Assembly (NCBI GenBank): GCA_964036155.1
Contig: OZ038422.1
Span: 73,989,201-74,053,200 of the forward strand
Direction: 5' to 3'
From: Diploscapter coronatus
Taxonomy: Eukaryota; Nematoda; Chromadorea; Rhabditida; Rhabditidae
Length of the DNA stretch: 64,000 nt
The position numbers and the translations under genes were made by a program. Positions within the stretch are counted from its first letter, which is position 1. Every line of letters begins with the position of its first letter. Shown here one piece after another: positions 37,901-49,588 of this stretch. The notes under the pieces were generated by a model. It ran no database searches, was not told the DNA's origin, and saw only the letters and a program-made list of their open reading frames with translations.

Positions 37901-40900
37901 TCCCGCAGAAGAGGGACGAAGAGAAGGAAGAGGAAAAGGTGTGTTCTTCAGTCAAAAGTCGGTAGCGTGAATAACGCGCATTAGTGTTTTATAGCAATGA
38001 TAGCGTGATAATTCCGGCAAATTTCAATCAATCTGCAGGTCGATGATACGACGTTCGATAAGTTATTCTGCGGTAAGTTGCGAAGGAGGATGTGGACCTT
38101 CCTGGAGCGACCTGGGTCCTCGATGCAGGCCAAAGCTTTTGAGTTGTCCTCTACACTCTTCGTGGCTATTTCCGTCATGGGTCTCAGCTTTGGCACCATT
38201 CCAGAGTTTCAAGTGGGCTCCCAAAACCTTTCTCAAACCAAATCTTCAAATCTTCCAACTTGCTCAGGTCACCCACTACATGCCTCCCCACAACGAGACC
38301 ATCGTTCTTCCCAACGGAACCGTCACCATTGTCGAAAAAGTCGAGGAAATGCGTGTCGAGCATCCGGCGTTCGTCTTCACGGAGAGGATATGTATAGCCT
38401 TCTTCACGGTCGAGTACTGTCTGCGACTCTTCGCGGCACCCCGCAAGTTGCGATTCGCACTCAAGCCCCTCAATCTCGTCGATCTGTTGGCCATCGTTCC
38501 GTTCTACCTGGAGCTGCTGCTCACGCTGTGCGGGGTCGACGACAAGAAGCTCAGAGACCTGAGATGGGCCTTTTTGGTCGTCCGCATTCTCAGGGTCCTT
38601 CGAGTCATTCGAATCATCAAGCTGGGCAGGTTCTCCTCGGGGCTCCAGACGTTCGGCATGACTTTGCAGCGGTCGCAAAAGCAGTTGCAGGTCTGTCCGA
38701 CTCAACAACTAGATTAGGCGCAACTCCAATCCAATTTCCAGATGATGACGATAGTTCTGCTCACGGGAGTCGTCTTCTTTTCCACCATGATTTACTTCCT
38801 GGAAAAAGACGAGGATGGAACTCCGTTCACCTCCATACCCGCGGCTTACTGGTGGTGTATAGGTGAGTTCTAGAGCATCCCAGACTCTACAAGAGCGTGA
38901 TAATCTAATTCAGTGACCATGACTACTGTTGGTGAGTTTCAGCTTTACTTATACCTAATCTTTTAGCACCAAAACTGACTCAATCGGTCTCAAATGATTG
39001 GAGGGCCGTATTTTCGCTAAAAATAGCTTAAAACAGTTGTAAAGTACACCCCTCTAATCGTTTACCGGCCCAGGATACGGTGATAGTGTTCCAAGCACTA
39101 CAAGTGAGTCCTGCTACCTAGAAACGCAGGTAATCGTTCAATTTAGTGGGGAAGATCATCGCTTCGGCGGCCATCATGTGCGGCGTGCTGGTCTTGGCTC
39201 TGCCCATCACTATCATCGTCGACAACTTCATCAAGGTCGCCCAGGACGAGCAGCAGGCCGAGCAGCAGAAACTGGATCAGGTGGGCTGTCTCTCCGCGAA
39301 AATAGCACCCCTTTTACTGGCGCTGCAGTGAGCCGAACCGCACTCGGGGGAATGGGGGAAAATGCAGCTTTGTTTCACATTCGGCGTGAAAGAGAAGGTG
39401 GAGAAGGGTGGAGGGAGGGTGTGGGAAGGTGGGAGACAGTCGGCTGGTCGGCAGGCTGTTGCGGAAGTTCCGGCCTCGCGGAAGTTGAACTTTCACTTCC
39501 GACTCCGGAATTTCGAGATTCGACTCCGCAACAGCCCTGGCAGCGGTGCGAAGAGAAGGTGGGGAGGCAGTCAGATAGCCGCTGGGCTGTTTATAGGCGT
39601 CTGCAGCCTTGCACACGGTGGGACGGGTCACATAAATCACATAAATGCAATCCTGGGAGCACTTTCGTGAGACGAAGATAAACTAAAAGGGTAGGTCGCA
39701 AGGGCGAAACTGCAGTTGTGATGACGCAATTTTTGGCTTTGGCGAGTTAGAGCTGCAGAATTGTGCGGGAAATATATAGGGGTGGTCGCACGGGCAGTCC
39801 AACGAAAGGCCTCCCTAGGTCTGTATAGATGGACACCAAGAACTGTCTTGCATCGCAATACCCCCGAGATTTCAGAGTCGACAGGAACTCGACCTCCAAG
39901 CGATGCTGCAGCATCACGACGAGTAGCCAGCAAATCGACATTCGCTAGACGATGGATGACTCATTTCCCGCCGTTACAACAAACTTCTATTCTCGCAATA
40001 CGTGTAGCCAGGGTGGCTTGGATCAGGGGCCATTGCAGAAAGCATAATGGCCCCGGTTCAAGACATCGCTCGAGGCCCATACCAGTCAACCAAGTGCGCT
40101 TTCTCATTGCTCTTGTTTTGATTTCGATAGACTTACTTTGGACACTGATAATACTGCTAAATACTGATAAATATATGACATTGTCTTCTTATATTATATT
40201 ATGTTGATTAGTCGAGACTAGTAGACAAGTTGTTCTCAAAGAAACTCTAGACATATCCTACTTTCGTGCAAAGTTTGCTAGCCCAGTGAGACTACTCTAT
40301 TTCCAACATTGATATTGATATTGGCATCGACGCCTCTTGAATTTGAATAATTCGAATATTGTACGTCTTCTCTCTTCCCTAGAGCTCAACCGGTGTAAAC
40401 GTTTGTGATTTTCGCGTTAACTGTGTCGGATCATTGCAAAATGTGTAGTCTCGAGTTTCGCTCTAAACACTACGAATTGATATTACGGACGCGCGTCTAA
40501 GTATGCGTGCAGATTCCTCGAAATAAACTATAAACTATTATGAGTATAAAGTTAGGCATGTGTTTGATTTTTATAAAGTCGATATTTAGCTTAGAAAGAA
40601 CCTTTCATAACTAGAAACCGCAAGTGGTTTTCGGACCTGAAGCAACGGGGCTTTCTAGACTTCTTCAAGTGCTCGAATCGGGCAGAATTTCGCCATTGAT
40701 CAGTTATAGTTAGAGCCCCCTAGCTCTGTCCCTTTGCAGAAATGTGCGTTGTGGTAGAAACGTGGTAGTTTGGAATCAAAAATTGGGAAGGAAGTACCCT
40801 TCAAACTCAGAATGTCTCAAAAAAGCCCCATCTAGAGCGACGATACATCTGATAAAATGCTTGTATGCCAAAGATCAGCGCATAATTTTGCCTACAACCA

Positions 40901-43900
40901 CCTACAAGCTGGAGTTGTACAGTGAGAATGCGTTTATTTTGAGAATTGAAATTCTGCGCTTTTTTCGATTTGATTTTTTCTTCACAAAAACCCTATTCAT
41001 ATCCATCTCAGCCGACCTCTCTTTATAAAAAATTTCGCCATTGATCAATTTCAATGCCCCCAATTAAGAGTGAATGTCAGAATGGCTCAAAGTGGTGCGG
41101 AACAAGGGTCCTCCGATCGGACTGATTCTCACGGTGTGGTCCGTCTTTAATGAAAGTGCAAGTGGCGGAGTTATGCTAATTTTGGATGTTTTAAGACCTC
41201 CAGTCAGAAAAATTCGTATCCTCCGTATTTCTGGACCAAATCGAATGCAGTTTTCTGTATTCAATAATCAATGAAAATTGCTACATTTCATGTAACTACG
41301 ATCGCTAACTTGGTGGGAAAGTTAGTATATTCAAAAACGTGAGTTTTTCGCGATTTCGATCCTATCAAAACGAAGATAAAGTTGCTGGAAATTAACTTAT
41401 TTGGAAGAGAATTGAGTTCCGAGCAAAACCACATAAAAGTTTTCTATAATTCAACTAAAATGCAGGTTCCAGGATGCTGCTCAGCACTATTGAATATGCT
41501 CGTCGTGATCAGCGTCATCAAAATCCCCATTTTGAAATTTTCACCTAGATTTGATAGCTCCTATGTTGGTGGTTCTCTGTGGTTCCCTTGTGAAATAAGT
41601 CGAAATAGTCGAAATTCCAACTTGCTGAAGCAACAACAAGTTCACTAGTTTTGAGGGACTTTTTAATGTGCAGTGTGCACTCTTGAAGAATAAAAAGCAG
41701 CAGCATTCCGCGTGATCTTTCGTGGCAATGAGGTGAAAATGACAGACTCCTAATTTGACATCAGTAATGACGCATTATTTCACTATCAAAGTTCCAAATG
41801 TGAAGATAAATAGTAGTAAAAATCTTCAAAATTTCTACGACTTTCATAAACATCAAATCCCACCAAAATGTAGAGTACTCTCAGGAATCCGGCTCAAAAA
41901 TCTGTTTACGCATTGGCGGTCTCTATCTATAACATTACATCTTCGAGAAAAAGCTAGGATATCGACCTTGCTTGAATGAATGTAACCCAAGTGTGTCTAC
42001 TACTTTTTCCCTTGTAATTTTATTCTCTCATTTTTTCTGTTAGGACGCACCTGTAAACGTCAGTCGGAACTTGATATTCTCCCCTTTGTCGCACACCATC
42101 GCAGTGGCGTAGCGCTCGACCCGATTGATTTCGGGCAGGGAGTCCATGACGAGTTTGAACGCGTGCTCCACCGTGCCACGCGTGTTCTTCAGCGTGATCT
42201 GCAGAGAAGACGAAAAATCAATATATAACACTCATTGTTCTACAAAAATACCAATAGTTTATATCATCAATCAGATGATATAAATACACAATTTTCTAAT
42301 GCGAAACGACAGTCAAAAGATCAGAACATTCTACATTTCTTAAAAATATGCTAATGTTCTGAACTTCTAAAACAAGTCTTTTACCGTATACTCTCCTTCA
42401 TCGTCGTCTCTCATCTCATCGATGGTTAGCGTGGTCGTGCCATTCGCGGTCTCGATCCACTGTCGCTTGCCGGCGTAGATTTCTCTCTTGTTCTAAAATC
42501 GACATAATTATTGGATCATTTCAACATTTTATTCTCTATAACTCGTACCACTAGGGCTCCTGTTCGGACTGCCCACATCCGTTTTTTTTCTACTCACTTC
42601 TTTATTCTCTCCTATCTTTCTCCTAAAATGGGTAATCCAGACAAGTGGGTAGTCGGAACAAAAGTCTTATAACTAAACACTATTAACGAACCTACAAGAT
42701 TTTTAATCGTAAAATATTCCTCAATTTCATCCATCAAATAAACTGTCCACCTACCTTGAACCATTTGACTTCCGGCGTCGGCACTCCTTTGAACTCGGCA
42801 GTCACTTTGACCTTCGAGTTCTTCAAGGCGATCGTTTCTTCAGGAGCCGATACGAACGAGGGACGTTCTTCTTCTGAAACTCCAAATAATATCTGGTTTT
42901 AAGAGAAATGCCATACCGATTTTATCCTGGCACTTGATGGGTTCGGTCTGCTCCGAATATGGTCCAGATCCCTCGTCATTCACCGCTTTGACTCGGACGA
43001 TGTACTCAGTTCCATCCTGGAGGTCTTTGAATTGGTGCTCTGTGCCGGTCAGGGGCTCTGATGCGGTCCTACAATAAATTTGGACATTACAAACCTTATC
43101 TGCTCTAATATGAAACTTAATTTTCTTACTCTATAACTTCTTCCAACATTGTACTCTGTATCATACAGTGGGACATATAGGTTTGAAGACACTTTATGAT
43201 TTTTTAAATGCCCCACACTTAAATTATTATTGAAACAAACTTTCATAAAATTTTGCAGACTTAAAGCTCATACCGATTGAAAATGACTCTAAAAATTTCA
43301 TCTAAATTCCTTCATTAATACTCCGGAATTAATAATTTGATGCATCATGCATTGTTCCAAACTTTCGTGCGCCACTGTATGCAACACTATTCCACGCCAT
43401 TTAGTAAGTAAGCTATCTACAACTTTCACATAAATAGCCATACCATGGTCTCTTTCCTTTAGCCTCCTTCAACTCAACGACGTATTGATACTCTCCGGAA
43501 TCAATGATCGGCTTCCACATCACGGTGATCGAGTTTTTCGTCACGGCGGTCACTTCTGGTTTCGGTGGGGCACTCTCCGGCTTTTCTGAAAAGCAACATA
43601 CTGGTTCCTTTTTCTCATGAAAGAAGGAAATATCTTCTAAGGGACGACTTAATCGTTTTTTTTTCTTAAAGTTAACATCAATTTTTACTCTTTGGCTCAG
43701 GTGGTTCTTCCAAGACGATGGGCTTCTCGCTTTGGAGCGGCTCACTGCGTCCATTAGCGTTCTCGGCGGACACGCGGAACAGGTATTCGACACTGTCTTT
43801 TAAGTCGCCTGAAATCAAAGGTCTTATTCCTTAAATTTTGACATGATTGGGTCATAGCGTATTATAGTTTTCCCTTTCGTTATAGACGCAAAATATTTGG

Positions 43901-46900
43901 CTTTATTAACTCTACCGAGCTATGGGTTATGCTCACTGCGTGTTTAGCTCCTCCTATTTAAATGAATGTTAATAATAAAATAGACTTTATAATTTCCTAC
44001 CAATCGTAATCTTGACATCCTTGGTCGTCTCGACGTGGGACCACTGTCGCTTGCCTTCCTTCTTCTCAACGCAGTATCCAGTGATATCACTTCCATTATC
44101 GTCTGCAGACTTGTTCCAGGTCAATTCAACCGACGTTTCGGCAGCTGGCTTCACTGACAGAGGGCCTTGGGGTGGTGAGGGCGGACCTGAGATAATAGTT
44201 TGTAATCTTTGAAAATAAATAGATCGCTTAAATGTATTTTTGTCATACACAATTTAAATAGTGCCAAGGAAGTGCATCACACCTATCATCATTTTTACAA
44301 CTCTATCTCCTCATATCGCGACGAACAACTTAGCTTTTCAATAGATAAATGCCATACCAGCAATCTTCAGAGTAATTTCCGTCGTAGTCTCCCCACCGTC
44401 GTTCTTTCCAGACAGCAAATAGGTTCCCGCATGAGCCGCCTCTGCCTTCTTGATCGTCAACTGGGCAGTTTTGGCATCGCTCGTCATCTTCAAATTCGTC
44501 GTGGCCTACAAATAAAAATCTAATTACGATTTTTTTTTCTAATTCTTACCTTTACATCTGCTCCGTCCTTCTTCCATTCACACGAGGGTGCACCCGTCAA
44601 GGCGACCTTCATTGTGACTGGATCACCAATCTTCACGGAGATCTGGGCTGATTCTGGCTTCAGGGTTGGCTTTTCTAAAATAAGCGTATTTTTTCAAAAT
44701 AATATTTTTAAACTCAATTGGTTAAATAAGATGCCTCCAACTAGCTATTTCGATTTTTAAAAATTTAACTTCTTCAACATTCAATATCGTTCACTTGTCT
44801 CTTACACTGAACTGAATGGGTGAAGTAATTACACATCATGATTTTGTTCAATTCCAGTAAATAATTATTGTAGATTCAATATTTTCTTGATTCTTTTGAA
44901 ATATAGTAAAAATTTCGTACCTCCACCCTTGACGGTCACTTCAACGCTGACTTCAGCGGTCTCTCCACTGCCCGACTTAGCATTGCAGATGTACCATCCA
45001 GCTAATTCCTTGCTGGCCTTCGTGATCTGAAGAGTACTGCCCTTGGTGTCACTCTTGACAACGAATGTCTTCGACGCGGTATCAATCGGCTTGTTGTCCT
45101 TGCTCCAGGTGAAGGAGACGTCCACTCCAGTGACGGCGACCTACAATAAAATTTTTGATCTCATGAGTTCATAACTTTCGATTATTGGAAATTAATTATT
45201 GTCTAATTCAGTTTTTTTTCTTTAATTTGAAAAATATCAAAAGCATACCTTGATCTCTCCAGATTTGCCAGATTCGAGTTCGATCTTGTTCGATTCGGCC
45301 TTCAACGACAATTTCTCCTTTGGCTCTGGAGCTTTTTCTTTCTTCTCGGATTTCTTCTCAGCCGGCTTTTCACTTGGCTTCTCTGAAATTGAATAATAAT
45401 AATAATGGATTTGAAATTAGAGTTAATTTTGATCCTTGTTTAACATATTAACGAATCTCAACATTTAAACCCAAGAATTAAGATTAACTCAAAATTAAAC
45501 CATTTATCCTCATGACATACCTGATGGCTTCTCTTCAGCTTTAGGACTTTCCTGGACCGGTTTCTCTTCAATGGTCTCGATTTTCTCTGAAATTATAGTT
45601 TAATTCCAAGTTTGAAATTGCAAAATTTAGGGAATTATTTATATTTAACGACCTAAAAACTTGAGTAATGACGACCTGAGCATTTCTAAATAACGAAATG
45701 TATTATTTTTCATCATTCTAAAACCTCAAATCATCAGATGAAAATATAAACTGTCTGAAACTTGTTAAATAGTTTTTTAATCGAGTTAATTAAATTATTT
45801 TATAAATATGTACGATACCTGCTGGTTTCACTTCTGCTTCACTGCCTGGCTTCTCAATTTTATCCGACGACGGAGCTTTTTCTGTTTTCTTTTTGATGAC
45901 CTTTTTCTTTTTCGCAGTCTTGTCGTCACCAATCTCACTTCCAGGTTCTGGGACGCTTGGAGTCGGCGTTGGGACTGATTCTGCTGGCTTCGATTCTTCT
46001 TTAGGCGCACTGTCGCCGGCTTTTGGCTTTTCTTCGACCTTCTTGCTGGTGTCCTTCTTGGGCTCTGGAGGCAAGGGCGGCAACGACGACTTTGGCGTCG
46101 GGGGTGCCGAAGGAACTGGAGTCTCTGCTTGTCCAGATCCGCGCCTTTCAGATTCCATTTCTTCTTGGCCTTTCGATTTGACACGCTTAGTCTTGAGCTT
46201 CTTCTTCTGTTGCATTTTGACTTCAACGACATCCTCTGGCTCTGAAGCACTCGTAGTGGCGGTGGTGGTGGAATCAAATGTTCGCTGAGCCTGGAGCATC
46301 CTTGCAGCCTCTCCTTCGGGAACGGTCACGAGAACCTTGTCTGATGGGTCAGAAGGCATCGACATAGCGTGATAGCCTGTCGATTGCACTCTGTAGATGT
46401 AATAGCCAGTTTTGACGATTGATCTATCAGAGAACGAGTTCTTCTCGATGTTGGCCAATTCCAACCAAATCTGCTCGCTCTCTTCCATACGCTCCAATTT
46501 GTAGAGCGACGTCTCAGGCGTTTTGTTCCACATGATCTTCACTTTGCGTTCCATCACATTGACTTCGGGTTTCTGTGGCGTCTCCAAAATGCCCATTCTC
46601 GGAATGAACATTTCCGATGACGTTTCACTGTACGACTCCTGGTCGTCTTCAATCGTCAGCACATCCACGGATTCCGACGGGTCGGACTCGCCCACAGCGT
46701 TGATCGCACGAATTCGGAAACCATACACGTTACTCGAGAATAGTTCATCCGCAATGAATGCGAGGTCATGAGCCGAGACTTTTCCAACGGGACGCCATCT
46801 GTTATTGTCCACACCCTTTCGCTCGATGACGTATCCGGTAATCGGCGATCCATTTGTCTCCTCAGCGGCATCCCAAGCCAACTCGGTCTGATGTGCCAGA

Positions 46901-49546
46901 GTGTTGTAGGCTCGCAAATTCAACGGCTCTGATGGAACATCAAGAACGGTTAGACCGTATTCTTTCATTATCGTTCCATACGGATTCTCGGCGACCACTT
47001 TGACCTTGCCGCAGTCATCACGTTTCAAATTGCGAATTCGAATCGATAGCATGTCATCGTATGTGACGATATCGGAATCCAACGCCTTGATGGAAACGCT
47101 GTTGAGGTAGACCTTGACATTTGGCATTGGGTGGCCAGTGAATTCTACCACGAAGTCCAATTCCTCTCTGGCATGGACGATTACGGGTTGCTCGACGAAT
47201 TGCGGAACGTGGATTGATGGTCCTACTTGAAGCGACAATTTTGCAGCAGTCGACTCTTCTGAAGCGGACACGGTCGCAGTGTACTGGCCGACGTCATGGG
47301 CGTCGAAGTTGCGAATTTCCAGAGTCGCAGTTTTCTCTTCGGTTGTCATAATGGCCTTGTTCATCTGCGACCAAACCTCAACTCCATTCTTCCACCACTT
47401 GACTCGACGAGCTGGCTTGTCCAATTGACACTTCAGAATGACCGTTTCTCCGAATTTCGTGATGACCTGGTCGACCGGTCCAACAACGATTCGTGCTTCT
47501 TCTTCACCGACGATGACATCTCCTTGCGTTTTGCTACTTCCATCAGACGTCTCACAGCGATACGTACCGCTATCGTCATCTCTTGACTTGTGAATTCTCA
47601 ATGTTCTCTTTCGAGCCAGTGCAATGAAGCGAATTCTGTCGGAGGCTGAAAGTCGCCTTCCATCCTTGAACCAGTTCACAACTGCTTCTTCATCGGACAG
47701 CTCGCACGTCAGCTCGATATCAGTTCCCTCGACCACTTCAGTCAACTCGGCGAATGACGAAACGAAGTGGCATCGGACATCGTCAATGCTGACATTCGAT
47801 GACGATGACACTTTTCCGTACGAATTCTCGACTTCAACCGTGTATTTGCCAGCGTATTCATTGTCCATGTGATGGATTATCAAGGCAGACATGTAACCCT
47901 CGTTGATAATTTCCATGTTGTCGTCCTTCGGAATTACTTCTTGGCCTTCGAAGAGCCAGATGTATTCTGGAGTTGGCTCTCCAGATGCGTGGACTTCCAA
48001 GCGGAGTTCTCGCTTCTTCGGCACGCTGAGGTTTCGCAACGATTTCATAATTGTTGGAGCGACATTGGATAGGACCTTCAATGGGTTCGTATGCTCAGAG
48101 AAATCTCCAACGCCTGCAGAATTCTTAACTGCAACTCGGAAGACGTAGGCAACTCCTTCCTTCAGGCCGGAAATCGTGCACTTGTTCGTCTGCGACTCCA
48201 CATCAGTCCAGTAGCCGGATCCTTCAGATCGATACTGCACGACATAAGAGCTGTCTGGAATTGGCTCTCTCGGTGGCTTCCATTCCACTGATACTCGGTC
48301 AGTTCCAGCGATGGAGACGCCTGGTGTGTCGAGGACGACCTCTGGACGACGCAGTTTGTTCAGCATACTGCTCATCGAGAGCTTCTCCGAAGCGACGTTG
48401 CTGTTCGACTTCAATCCAGCTTCATTGGTAGCCTCATACTTGAATTCGTAAGTGCTTCCAGCGTTGAGTCCATTGACTGTGAATCTTGGAGCGAAGACCA
48501 GATCGTCGTTGATCTTCGTCCATTCGCCGTTGTTCTCTCGCTTGTAGACGTCGTAGCCGTAAATTGGCGATCCACCATTCTCAGTTGGTACTTCCCATGT
48601 TAGAGCGCAGCTATCTTCAGTCACATTGGCGATGGTTGGCGGAGTGCTGATCTTCGGTGGAACGAAGGGAATTCCTGTCTTCACAGGGCTCGACTCGATG
48701 AATTCGCCCTGGCCGAATTTGTTAACTGCAGCCACGCGGATCACATATTCGCTATCCATGTCCAGATCTTCGATGACATATGACATGGTACGTGAAGATG
48801 TCTAAAATTTTTTAAATGGTTTAAAGATTTTTTCTTATAAAGCCTACACCGCCTACATAATAAGTTCGCTGTCATTTTAAAGTTTATTTCGAAGAACAAG
48901 AATAGACTAGGGATAGGGATAGGGACTGGGTAGGATAACGTTGATCCTACCTCACACCAACTCTACTAACAGGCAAACGGTATCCCTTAATTTAGATTCA
49001 ATTCGATACTCTGATAAAACACAGATAAATTATAAAGCACCCAGATGAATTATACCTCACGGTTATCAAACTAAAATCCAAGAGATACTTAAATGCGAAT
49101 TTCAATTCAAATTGACTCGATATTCTTGGAAGGCACTTTATAAGAAAGAGTGATCAACATAATGATTTCTATTGAAGTTTTCTTCTAAAGAAATCTTAAA
49201 TTTTCTCACCTTGCCGACTTTATGGAAAGTCCTCCTGCCAGCTTCTTTCTTCTCGATAATGTAGCCAGTGATTTCGCCGCCATTGTCAGAAGCAGGCGCT
49301 TCCCATTCGATTTTTATGTTGTCGGCATGGACCTCGACGATCGAAATGTCCGATGGGGCCTCTGGGGAGTCGTTAACGACCACGTCAATCTGGAATTGTA
49401 ATATTTTTTGTTAATTTTCTAAAGTTATCCATGAAAGGGGTTTTCTGCTGAAAAAATCGATTGTATGGTGATTTCATGGTTGATTAGTTCTAAGGAAATC
49501 CTGTTTCAGGGAAATTTCTGGGAAAATATGTGGACGGATAACGGTA

Positions 49547-49588
<42 letters not shown>

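Larger units (their letters stand above)
22895..42050 (-). other. ttn-1: Giant ttn-1 intron (19,156 bp) containing exp-2 on the other strand
   Basis: The donor GTGCGT at 42050 and the acceptor TTTTCAG at 22895-22897 interrupt one Ig domain in phase 1. The plus-strand Kv channel gene lies at 36215-39926. The rest (22.9-35.8 kb and 40.0-42.0 kb) holds no recognisable coding exon. It holds inverted repeats and dispersed repeat relics, listed separately. Other ttn-1 introns here are mostly under 400 bp (the longest other one seen is about 760 bp), so this one is exceptional. An internal promoter for shorter kinase-containing titin isoforms could lie here, which is inference. Confidence 0.85.

Noticed and set aside
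38184..38708. 174-codon minus-strand frame over exp-2
   Set aside because: It overlaps the S2-S5 coding exon in antisense; no family resemblance.
36215..39926. Assignment of the channel to Shaw, Shal or Shab classes
   Set aside because: The T1 zinc motif is shared by all three, but the S6 PIT motif and the location inside ttn-1 favour exp-2. This was decided from memory, not a tree.
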